Of a stretch of 64,000 nt of DNA, positions 17,708-25,725 are shown in pieces; within the stretch, counting starts at the first letter, position 1, and the number at the start of each line of letters is the position of its first letter. A model generated the notes under the pieces. The model was not told the DNA's origin and did no database searches. It saw only the letters and a program-made list of their open reading frames with translations. The position numbers and the translations under genes were made by a program. This DNA is from Chitinophaga filiformis (lineage in GTDB: Bacteria > Bacteroidota > Bacteroidia > Chitinophagales > Chitinophagaceae), in assembly GCF_021646545.1 (NCBI RefSeq), contig NZ_JAKIRP010000010.1:124001-188000 (forward strand), written 5' to 3'.

Positions 17708-18520
17708 ATGAATATCTCTATCCGCCTTATACTATCCATCACCTTACCCATCCTCATCTCCCCCTCCCTGAAAGCCCAGAAAGCAAATTTCGGCGCCTAT
17801 AAGGCCCAATACGACCAGGGAGCCGGCAGCACCATCTTCGACAAAGGCCTCAAACAAACTGCCCCTGTCAGCGGTTTCCCCTTTGTTCTCATAACAGGCG
17901 TAAAATTTAAAGACTGTGCGAACGGCATACCAACAGAAAATGAATTATCTCATCTATACACCATCTCTGATTCTGTTTACGCAACCGTCACCACTCTTGT
18001 AAAGAACATCATGGCCGGTACATTCACCTATCAATGCGAACGGCTGGAATATTATTATGTTGCTGACACCACGCAGATAAGAGATCGTCTCATTTCGCTG
18101 TTCAAAAAGCACTTTAATTCATACGAGCCCTACATCAATATCAAACTTGACAAAGATTGGGACGCCTACCTCAAGTTCCTGTATCCAAATGAAGAGACAT
18201 TGGAATACACGCAGAATGAGAAAATACTGATGACGCTTGAAAAGCAGGGCGATAAACTGGATAAAGCAAGACGCGTTGATCACTGGATAGGTTTCACCAG
18301 TGAAAGCGATATGGAATGTTTTATCTCTTACACTGCCAAACAAGGCTTTAAAACAGTAACGAAAGGGAGAGACACAAAAAGCGAACTGTTCAAACTACAG
18401 ATTTTCAGAACCGACAAGGTTGATCTGCCGTCGATCAGCAAGATCACGACCGAACTAAGAAAAGAAGCAAAAAAATGTAACGGCGTTTACGATGGTTGGA
18501 AAACAACAGTAGTAAAATAA
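17708..18520 (+). CDS. Secreted DUF695-RraB domain protein
   Basis: A 270-residue protein with a signal peptide (ISIRLILSITLPILISPSLKAQ). Residues about 25-175 look like a DUF695 region. The last 80 residues (DHWIGFTSESDMECF to KCNGVYDGWKTTVV) match the RraB fold, with the characteristic DHWI and YDGW segments. RraB in Proteobacteria inhibits cytoplasmic RNase E, but here a signal peptide precedes the domain, so that role is unlikely and the function is unknown. It is monocistronic with a terminator at 18526-18558. The upstream 300 bp hold the HigA-like operators and a small hairpin (17639-17659). Confidence 0.8.
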   Translation: MNISIRLILSITLPILISPSLKAQKANFGAYKAQYDQGAGSTIFDKGLKQTAPVSGFPFVLITGVKFKDCANGIPTENELSHLYTISDSVYATVTTLVKNIMAGTFTYQCERLEYYYVADTTQIRDRLISLFKKHFNSYEPYINIKLDKDWDAYLKFLYPNEETLEYTQNEKILMTLEKQGDKLDKARRVDHWIGFTSESDMECFISYTAKQGFKTVTKGRDTKSELFKLQIFRTDKVDLPSISKITTELRKEAKKCNGVYDGWKTTVVK

Positions 18521-18525
18521 TGCGA

Positions 18526-18558
18526 AAGCCCGCTGCATCAACTGCAGCGGGCTTTTTT
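18526..18558 (+). terminator. Terminator between convergent genes
   Basis: Stem GCCCGCTGCA/TGCAGCGGGC (18528-18537 with 18543-18552) followed by six T. It ends the RraB-domain gene; the opposite side has only a short A run, so termination for the minus-strand gene is weaker. Confidence 0.88.
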
Positions 18559-18585
18559 ATTAAGCGGGATCCGCCATTATCACGC

Positions 18586-19896
18586 TTATTTTGTGTACAC
18601 CATTTTCTTGCTTTCTACAATCCGTCCGTCTACTTCCAGGCTATAGATATAAGTACCCGCGTTAACACCGTCCAGTGTCAAAGTAACACTGTTACCGCTA
18701 TTAGCTTTCAGATCGTAACGTTTAATCTGTTTGCCACTCAGGTCAGACACAGTCAGATATGCTTTAGCAGCTGAACGTGGGAAAGCGTACTTAATAGTAG
18801 TGCTGCCATTGAACGGATTAGGCGCATTACCGAGAACGAAAGATTCGTTGGAAGTATTTGCATTCACCTGCAGACTACCACTTTTTATTGCGGCTAACTG
18901 TGCCTGTACTTCTGCCAGCGTCTGTTTTAAAGCATTCACTTCCTGTTGCAGAGCAGCTACATCCTCACCTGAACCAGCTGCTTCTGAAGCACGGGCGGCA
19001 CTGGTGCTGCTTTTATATACATATCCGCTATCATCTACTACCAGCACTCTGCCGGTACCTGAAGGCAGGTTCTGGAAGCGCACGTTGCCGTTTACGTGCA
19101 ATTTTGCAGAAGGATTAACAGTATTGATACCAAAGTTACCGCTGCCGTTCAACCTTGCACGTTCCACACCATTAGTACCCTGAGCATCTGTACCCACGCC
19201 AAATACCAGGCTTCCTCCGGTAGTGATAGCATGTAATACAAAGTCACCTACCTGGCTCGTGGTAACAAAAGTTCCCAGCCTTGTTGACAGGCCTATTCTG
19301 GCATAGGGACTGTTAAAAGGAGGTGCGGTAGGCTGAGTTGGCGTCAAGCTGAAATAAAGAGAAGGAGCACGGCCTGACAGGAACGCATTGTTGTCTTCAA
19401 CGTTTGCGTTGCTGTTGTGCACATGCAACAACTTAGCCGCCTGGCTTACACCAATACCTACATTACCATTAGATAGAATGGTGGCTTTTTCTGTGTTGTT
19501 GGTTCTGAATACCAATCTGGCCGTGTCCAGTGTACCAAGAAAGTTAGTTGCTGAATTTGTACCAGCATTACCGGTTAATAACCAGGCGGATCCACTGCCC
19601 AGAGAGGATGCATCCCTCCAGAACAAACGGCCACTGGTATCCTGCACAAGCAGGCGGCTGAATGTGTTATTCTGCGTGATACCTGCAAATCTCACAGTAC
19701 CTGTTGTATGCAGCTGCGCAGAAGGGACATTGGTGCCAATGCCAACAAACAGGCTGCCAAATCTCAGAGAATCATTTACAGCGTACAGTCGCTGTCCGGT
19801 AGCATCAGCTACCCAGCCCTGGGCGGAGGCTGCAAAAGTGGTTAACATGCCACATAGGGCCATAAGCATAGCTTTCCTTGTAAGGATCTTTTTCAT
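18586..19896 (-). CDS. T9SS-exported protein with tail-fibre-like repeats
   Basis: A 436-residue protein with a signal peptide (TFAASAQ). Residues 45-300 contain repeated beta segments of the kind VGIGTNVPSAQLHTTGTVRF, VGIGVSQAAKLLHVHN and FGINTVNPSAKLHVNGNVRF, as in phage tail-fibre or head-fibre-like proteins. A heptad coiled coil follows (VAALQQEVNALKQTLAEVQAQLAAI, about 315-340). The last 75 residues are a type IX secretion C-terminal sorting domain (NAPNPFNGSTTIKYAF through GTYIYSLEVDGRIV). The protein is therefore probably exported and attached to the cell surface as a trimeric fibre. Gene is monocistronic. Role, perhaps adhesion or recognition, is inferred. Confidence 0.85.
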   Translation of the reverse strand: MKKILTRKAMLMALCGMLTTFAASAQGWVADATGQRLYAVNDSLRFGSLFVGIGTNVPSAQLHTTGTVRFAGITQNNTFSRLLVQDTSGRLFWRDASSLGSGSAWLLTGNAGTNSATNFLGTLDTARLVFRTNNTEKATILSNGNVGIGVSQAAKLLHVHNSNANVEDNNAFLSGRAPSLYFSLTPTQPTAPPFNSPYARIGLSTRLGTFVTTSQVGDFVLHAITTGGSLVFGVGTDAQGTNGVERARLNGSGNFGINTVNPSAKLHVNGNVRFQNLPSGTGRVLVVDDSGYVYKSSTSAARASEAAGSGEDVAALQQEVNALKQTLAEVQAQLAAIKSGSLQVNANTSNESFVLGNAPNPFNGSTTIKYAFPRSAAKAYLTVSDLSGKQIKRYDLKANSGNSVTLTLDGVNAGTYIYSLEVDGRIVESKKMVYTK

Positions 19897-20144
19897 AGTA
19901 TGTATTTAGGATTAAAAAAAACGAAGTCTGTTAGTGCCTGAACACTAAGGGTTAATATTGAGATTATCTGGTGGAAATAAATGGTTATTTTATCATTAGA
20001 AGTCCTAATGGGTTAAACAATTCAACACATCAAAAGTATGAAAAAAGAGCGCAATCTGCAAGAAAAATTATGAGAAAAATAGCGCCAGATAGATTCATTA
20101 ATAAACAATCAGCATCACGAAAATAAACACTTGTAATAATAAGA

Positions 20145-20171
20145 AAGCCCGCTGCACTTATCACAACGGGC
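20145..20171 (-). terminator. Terminator of the oxidase/decarboxylase operon
   Basis: On the minus strand a GCCCGTTG/CAGCGGGC stem (one G-U pair) with a 9-nt loop is followed by TTTCTTATTATT, 20 bases after the oxidase stop. The remaining bases 19897-20144 upstream of the T9SS gene show no clear feature. Confidence 0.7.
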
Positions 20172-20191
20172 CTCTTTTCTTCATAAGCAAA

Positions 20192-22204
20192 TCACTTTCC
20201 ACACGGGCATATAAACGGATAATTCGTATTATCAATCAAGGGCTCAACCCCAAAGAAATCATTTAACACCGACTCCGCCGTACAATACGCGCCCTCTACC
20301 CATGCCTGATCATTCGAATACGCTTCTCCGACAATGAAGATATTTGCATCAGCTCCCGGAATGAGCTGCGAAGGCTTTCTAATCTTCTGCTGTACATCAC
20401 AAACATCGTAATGTGCGGCATACGCATGATACCCTGCGTTGAACGGCGGTAGTGACCAGTCCATATACCGCGCTTCCAATGGCTCCGGAACGAATGTATA
20501 ATCTGACGCCGGACCATAATGCACCGCGGCAAGTTGCTTGCGCAGCATCTTCACCATGATGTCCGGCACTATACGCGGACCATCAAGCGTCTGCAGGTCC
20601 TCTGAAGTCGGTATGGTACGTCCCTGTTCCGGCCCAAGCTCCAGCTCCCTCCAGAAGGTAGTGTACATCTCATCATCATAAGCGGCAAGTAGTCCGTATA
20701 CTTTTTCCCCACTCTGATCCAGCGCATTGTTACCGAAATAAACTACCTGCCGGATAGGCATATCGGTGACACTTGGACCGATCGTATAACGCTGTGATGC
20801 CTGTAGCAGCTGTTCTTCCTGCGGCACTGTCAACCGTGCCTGAATAGCATGTTCTACAGCCACGATGAAGTCAGTTCCAGCAGCATAAGGTTCTTCGAGT
20901 ATATTATTGTTCGGATCCTCCATCGCATTCAGATAGCCTTGCGGAAATCCCTGCTGCTGCAGATTATTAATAACATCCTGCGTTACTTCATAACCGTTGA
21001 TCTGCGCAGGATAAACAGCGGCATTATCGCCCTTGTAATTATTCGCCCACCATGGTTCTTTAAAGAACATTCCTACCTTATAGGAAGGCTGCAGCACTGC
21101 AGATTCGAGATACAATTGCACCTTGCTGTCGTTTAAGACGTCTGTATCTTCATGATCTTCATAACGCGTGGCCTGGGCAACCAGCTCAATAGAAGCACGG
21201 GGCATCGCCATCCATGCAGCATCTGTGGTGAAACTGCCGCTCTTCTTATTAGGGTTTGCGCGTGTAGCTGTACTAAACCTCACTTTACCATCACCCGTTG
21301 CCAGAATGGAATGCAGCCGTGTATTAGGCTGATAGTTAAAATTCACGCCCCGGTCTTTCGCCAGCTTTAATATCGCGTCAAATAAGGCATTGAACATGCT
21401 GGAATAACCGGTTTTCAGCGTACGGTACTCCGTACCTGGCGTAAACTCATTATTCGCCTGGAAAGCTACTGCGGAGTTCCAGTTGATCACGTTGGAAGTG
21501 TAGCCATTACCATCAGAAGTATAACTGAATCCTTCTGATCCCAGCTGATCAAACATCAGATTCCAGTAGCCGATATCACTCAATTTATCGCCCTTCCGGA
21601 AAATAGAGGAATCCGGCATATCTACTTTGATCACCCCATTCTGATAGAAGTTACACCACTCCGCTCTTGTCGTCGGACCAGAATTGGCGGTAACCGCCAG
21701 GTTCTCTACCGTGTTGAACCCTGTATCGGGAGAGTCTGAAGCCGCATAATGATCTGCATTGTAAGGAGCAGGTTTGCTGGATGTAATATCATTCAGGTAC
21801 ATGTTCTTTGTACGCAGATAGAACAGGGGATTCGTCGACTCGTTGAATGGTACAGACAATGGCTTCAGGCCGAGTTTTTCGATAACCGTTGTCACCAGCC
21901 GGTGACCCCCGCTTTTGCCGTCGTTATTGCCATCCCAATACGAATAACGCATACCTCCTACTTCCAGATATGATTTATTGGGATCATCCTTGTAATGCCA
22001 TGTGCATACACGCGCACCCGCTTCGCGCGTACCTTTATTTTCGTCATTGAAAGTATACTGGCCCCAGTCGAAGAGTTCGAGGGTATCGCCAGACTGCAAC
22101 TGCTTGGCTTTGCCGGACTCGCTGTTTACAATACCATTGAGCAATCGCCATGCGGTATAAAGCCCGGCTGCGCCGGCGCCGAAAATAGAATAGGTCTTAG
22201 CCAT
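20192..22204 (-). CDS. Flavin-dependent amine/L-amino-acid oxidase
   Basis: A 670-residue cytoplasmic flavoprotein (no signal peptide). It has the N-terminal FAD dinucleotide-binding motif YSIFGAGAAGLYTAW (GxGxxG at about 9-14) and the C-terminal flavin-binding segment IFIVGEAYSNDQAWVEGAY of the monoamine-oxidase/L-amino-acid-oxidase superfamily. It is longer than typical members (450-550), with a large substrate-domain insert. It is 43 bases downstream of a 2-keto acid decarboxylase gene. This suggests an oxidase-decarboxylase route from an amino acid (aromatic, e.g. tryptophan or phenylalanine) through the 2-keto acid to an aldehyde. Substrate is inferred only from context. Confidence 0.82.
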   Translation of the reverse strand: MAKTYSIFGAGAAGLYTAWRLLNGIVNSESGKAKQLQSGDTLELFDWGQYTFNDENKGTREAGARVCTWHYKDDPNKSYLEVGGMRYSYWDGNNDGKSGGHRLVTTVIEKLGLKPLSVPFNESTNPLFYLRTKNMYLNDITSSKPAPYNADHYAASDSPDTGFNTVENLAVTANSGPTTRAEWCNFYQNGVIKVDMPDSSIFRKGDKLSDIGYWNLMFDQLGSEGFSYTSDGNGYTSNVINWNSAVAFQANNEFTPGTEYRTLKTGYSSMFNALFDAILKLAKDRGVNFNYQPNTRLHSILATGDGKVRFSTATRANPNKKSGSFTTDAAWMAMPRASIELVAQATRYEDHEDTDVLNDSKVQLYLESAVLQPSYKVGMFFKEPWWANNYKGDNAAVYPAQINGYEVTQDVINNLQQQGFPQGYLNAMEDPNNNILEEPYAAGTDFIVAVEHAIQARLTVPQEEQLLQASQRYTIGPSVTDMPIRQVVYFGNNALDQSGEKVYGLLAAYDDEMYTTFWRELELGPEQGRTIPTSEDLQTLDGPRIVPDIMVKMLRKQLAAVHYGPASDYTFVPEPLEARYMDWSLPPFNAGYHAYAAHYDVCDVQQKIRKPSQLIPGADANIFIVGEAYSNDQAWVEGAYCTAESVLNDFFGVEPLIDNTNYPFICPCGK

Positions 22205-22247
22205 AGATGTATGGTTTAATATTTGAGAGTGTATTGATATCTGCTTG

Positions 22248-23987
22248 TTATTCGAGACCGAGGCGGCGCATCTGCTGCGGAAGATCTTTTTCAGGGATCA
22301 CTACTTCCACCAGTGCAGGCACTCCACTCAGGTTTTTGAGTTCGCCTAATACACTCACCAGCTCATCTATGGTGGTCACACGAAATCCGCTGGCGCCGAA
22401 GGCTTGCGCAAGTGCCAGATAATCCCATTTAGGCAGGATGTCGAATGTGTCAAACTTGTGTTCAGGGCCGGGTTCAAACGCATCCATATTGACATATACC
22501 TGCTCAATCGCATATACGCCATTACTCATCACGAAGATCACGGCATTAAGTTTGTTCCTTACCAATGTTGATAACGACTGGCAAACCATCATAAAACCGC
22601 CATCTCCTGCTACCGTCCATGCCCGCTTTCCACTGCCAAGCTGCGCTCCTGATGCCGCCCCCGTTTCATACCCAATGATCTGCCAGGCTGCGGATGCCAG
22701 GAAACTGTTCTGCGCCAAACCATAGGCATTGGTGGCCACGTACATGGCAGAGCTGATACCGAAAGTCCACACAATATCTTTCAACATATTATTGTCATTC
22801 AGAAACTTCATGGATTGCTGGAAAAAGCGGTTATAAGTGATCACTTGTGGCTGATCATTCCAACGGGGATCAGAATTTGATAACCAAGGTTCCGGATAAG
22901 GAGGTTGTGCCGGTGCTTTTACGGACAGCGGATAAGGTTTTCCCTGGGCTTTAAAACGGGCTATTAAGGCTTCCATGAAATCGCGCATGGTCACGTTCTT
23001 ATAAGTGAAATATCCTACCCTGATCGTCTCTGTGGTAGCCAGCACCATATCTGCATACTTGTTCTCGATAAACCAGAGATAATCGTCCGTAATGATGGTG
23101 CCCAGTGTCAGGAAACAATCTGCTGCCGACACCAGGTCCAGTACGTTCTGAATAGATGCCTGATCAGAATAAGTACCGATGAACTTATCGCCTCCCTCAT
23201 CCAGCACTGTTTTACCCAGGCTGGTAGTGGTATACAGAAAACCGCTCACGTCGATCAGTTCCTGTAAAAGAGGCGACAGACCATGGCGTAATACTTCCAC
23301 ACCGGCAAAGATCAATGGGTTCTTTGCCTGGGTGATCTGCGTCCAGGCAGTAGTAACGGCATTCTCCAGGTCAAGCGGATCGCTTTTGGGAATGATGGGT
23401 TGCAAAACAGTGTCTGGTGGCGGCGAACAAGGCTCTCCCCATACTTCTTTGTAACATTCGATAAATACCGGTCTTTTGTGCGTCAGCGCTGCTATCAGCA
23501 GATTGTCTATTTTTTCTGCAGCACCGGCAGAAGTACTGAGTGTTTCGCAGGCTACCGTTACCTGGTCATATACCTCCTGGTCTGCCGCCAGGTTGCCGGT
23601 AGAGTGATGGTACAATACATCGTACATCTTCGTGATCTGACGGGCGTCAGCTCCTGGCGTTGCCGAGATAACAACAACGGGGCTACGCTCTACATACGCG
23701 CCTCCAATGGCATTGAGCGCGATGAATGTACTTACGCCGTATTGAAGGGACACGGCGCCCAGTCCCCGGGTCCTGCCATATGCATCAGCCGCATAGGCCG
23801 CATCCAGCTCATTGATACAACCAATGGCTGTTACACCGTCAAAGTGCTCCAATGCCTGGGTAAAGTGTTTCACATAGTCGCCGGGTATCTGGAAGACCTC
23901 TGTGACATTTAATTGTTTTAACCGGGTTAAAAGATAATCCGCAACGGTAAAGGTGGTGTTTTGCATGAACGATGGTTTATGATTCAT
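22248..23987 (-). CDS. Thiamine-diphosphate 2-keto acid decarboxylase
   Basis: A 579-residue enzyme of the pyruvate/indolepyruvate decarboxylase family. Key residues are present: catalytic Glu at about 60 (INELDAAYAADAYGRTRG), the two adjacent His at 127-128 (YHHSTGN), the ThDP motif GDGGFMM with the later SNGVYAIEQ segment carrying the active-site Glu. These features distinguish it from acetolactate synthase. It would turn a 2-keto acid such as indole-3-pyruvate or phenylpyruvate into the aldehyde and CO2. It is the first gene of a two-gene operon with the flavin oxidase. A second ATG seven codons in (23966) is an alternative start. Confidence 0.88.
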   Translation of the reverse strand: MNHKPSFMQNTTFTVADYLLTRLKQLNVTEVFQIPGDYVKHFTQALEHFDGVTAIGCINELDAAYAADAYGRTRGLGAVSLQYGVSTFIALNAIGGAYVERSPVVVISATPGADARQITKMYDVLYHHSTGNLAADQEVYDQVTVACETLSTSAGAAEKIDNLLIAALTHKRPVFIECYKEVWGEPCSPPPDTVLQPIIPKSDPLDLENAVTTAWTQITQAKNPLIFAGVEVLRHGLSPLLQELIDVSGFLYTTTSLGKTVLDEGGDKFIGTYSDQASIQNVLDLVSAADCFLTLGTIITDDYLWFIENKYADMVLATTETIRVGYFTYKNVTMRDFMEALIARFKAQGKPYPLSVKAPAQPPYPEPWLSNSDPRWNDQPQVITYNRFFQQSMKFLNDNNMLKDIVWTFGISSAMYVATNAYGLAQNSFLASAAWQIIGYETGAASGAQLGSGKRAWTVAGDGGFMMVCQSLSTLVRNKLNAVIFVMSNGVYAIEQVYVNMDAFEPGPEHKFDTFDILPKWDYLALAQAFGASGFRVTTIDELVSVLGELKNLSGVPALVEVVIPEKDLPQQMRRLGLE

Positions 23988-24290
23988 TTAAGAACGATAC
24001 AATAGGGTATGGCATTTGCGCCGGACTCACAGCCCGGGTATTAAACAATAAGATGTATTTTCTTTACAGTTTGCGATTCTCAGTAAAAGCACGTAGGCTG
24101 CATTACATCAACACGAATAATGCTTCTGATGTGATAACAGCAATGTAATAATGTCAAAATTTGTTGATGATATTAGAAATTGAGGTCTGGTTATGTTAAA
24201 AGCAAAAAGGTTATCTGAGCACATCTTGTGCACTGAAATTAGAGCAATTTTATAAAAAAACAAAAACTTCGTTACGAAGGGTATCCCGCA
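23988..24290. other. Intergenic region, nothing recognised
   Basis: About 300 AT-rich bases upstream of the decarboxylase operon. I found no full TAnnTTTG element facing the operon, no ORF and no long repeat. A small hairpin-like segment (ACTTCGTTACGAAG) lies near 24267. Confidence 0.5.
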
Positions 24291-24500
24291 TTAATTATTT
24301 TTTACAGGAACAACGGCCACTCCTAACACGCTTGCCAACTCCATCACCTTAGCCGGTGTGTTCAGGCTTCTCTCCATATCCTCCATCTTCAGATTGTTCC
24401 CCTTACTTTTAAACAGATATGTTTTAAATGCATACTGGTTCGCCACTTTGGCCGTATAAGGTTTAGGAACGGTGAAATTACGATTATTATTTATCTGCAA
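24291..24500 (-). CDS. Possible small protein, unknown
   Basis: A 69-residue ORF with protein-like composition (KVMELASVLGVAVVPVKNN at the end) lying in an otherwise empty stretch, so it is not a shadow of another gene. No family is recognised, no strong promoter is visible, and the start could be any of several codons. It may be a real small protein or chance. Confidence 0.3.
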   Translation of the reverse strand: MQINNNRNFTVPKPYTAKVANQYAFKTYLFKSKGNNLKMEDMERSLNTPAKVMELASVLGVAVVPVKNN

Positions 24501-24649
24501 ATCCCGTATACAGGCAAGACCTGTCCCAACATTTGCCCAACAATATTTTTTCTACACAAGGAAAGGAATGTCTGTCAGACACTTAGCTACCGGCGAAGCC
24601 TATCCCGTATCAGTTTCCGCCACTTCCCGATTCGCTTTCTTCAAAAAAA

Positions 24650-24681
24650 TTTGACCGTTTCCAAAAAATACATTCACTTTG
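24650..24681 (+). promoter_or_regulatory. Promoter of the PARG-like gene
   Basis: -33 TTTG at 24650-24653, a 20-bp spacer, and -7 TCACTTTG at 24674-24681 (one mismatch to TAnnTTTG), 32 bases before the start codon at 24714. Confidence 0.6.
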
Positions 24682-24713
24682 CGTCATAATAACACAAAGA
24701 AAATATACCCCTT

Positions 24714-25583
24714 ATGAACAAGAGTGCAAGAGTGGCTATCGCCTATGAAACACTGGACATATTGGCAAATGGCCAGTATCAAAACAAACGAAATGAAGTA
24801 GTGAGTATCAGCAAGGACCTCAAATATGCTATAGAGCATACTATTCATTACAAACCAGAAGACTTTGAAAAAGTATTCATTGCGAGAGATGCTCAACTAA
24901 AGCATATTCCCACCGGCAACTGTCGCATTGAAGTAACTGCTGAAAGTACCTTTGCTGCAGCCCGCAGACTGGTGGTCACCGAAGGAGAGGAAAATGTATG
25001 CTGCCTTAATTTCGCCTCTGCGAAAAATCCCGGTGGTGGTTTCCTCGGCGGTGCACAGGCGCAGGAAGAAAGCCTGGCAAGGGCCAGCGGACTCTATCCT
25101 ACATTGAAACAGCACCATGAAATGTACGACACCAACAGAGCACATAAAAGCTTGCTGTATACAGAACATATGATCTATTCACCTTCAGTGCCTGTGTTCA
25201 GAGATGATAATGATCAACTGATAGATAACCACTATCTCGTATCCATCATTACATCGCCTGCAGTTAACAGAGGAGCGCTGATGACCAACGAACCGGAAAA
25301 CCTTCCAAAGATTGAAAGTGTAATGCTCAACAGGATAGAGAATCTCCTGTCAGTGGCTGTCGTAAATAAACACACTTCCCTGATACTGGGCGCCTGGGGC
25401 TGTGGAGTATTCAGGAATCGCACTGAAGATGTAGCTGCATGGTTTGCACACCACCTGCTGAAGAATGAGACTTTCAAAAATGCTTTCAAACATATCGTCT
25501 TTGCGATCTATGATCCATCAGAGAAAAAGAAAACTGCTGATGCATTCAAAGAACAGTTCGGCCATTTCAACCGTTTAGGTTAG
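24714..25583 (+). CDS. Microbial-type poly(ADP-ribose) glycohydrolase (TIGR02452)
   Basis: A 289-residue cytoplasmic protein. The diagnostic PARG signature is clear: NPGGGFLGGAQAQEE, that is GGG at 107-109 and the catalytic QEE at 117-119, preceded by CLNFASAK. The C-terminal LGAWGCGVFRNRTEDVAAWF segment is the second conserved macro-domain-like block. This family removes ADP-ribose chains from proteins. No ADP-ribosyltransferase is evident in the window. The gene is alone with its own promoter and a hairpin after its stop. Length and motifs fit the family well. Confidence 0.9.
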   Translation: MNKSARVAIAYETLDILANGQYQNKRNEVVSISKDLKYAIEHTIHYKPEDFEKVFIARDAQLKHIPTGNCRIEVTAESTFAAARRLVVTEGEENVCCLNFASAKNPGGGFLGGAQAQEESLARASGLYPTLKQHHEMYDTNRAHKSLLYTEHMIYSPSVPVFRDDNDQLIDNHYLVSIITSPAVNRGALMTNEPENLPKIESVMLNRIENLLSVAVVNKHTSLILGAWGCGVFRNRTEDVAAWFAHHLLKNETFKNAFKHIVFAIYDPSEKKKTADAFKEQFGHFNRLG

Positions 25584-25586
25584 CCC

Positions 25587-25619
25587 ACCGGAATACCGGC
25601 TAACAGCCTGTGTTCCGGT
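25587..25619 (+). terminator. Probable terminator after the PARG-like gene
   Basis: ACCGGAA/TTCCGGT stem with a second inner pairing (GGCT/AGCC), followed by a weak T-rich stretch, three bases after the stop codon. Confidence 0.5.
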
Positions 25620-25725
25620 TTATACCTCTTTCACCCTTTGTTGTTATCCCCAACAGATATTCTATTCCATCATATATCTTCAGCCGCTATCCTTTTCTTA
25701 AATTCGGTCAGGAAAAGGATGGCCC

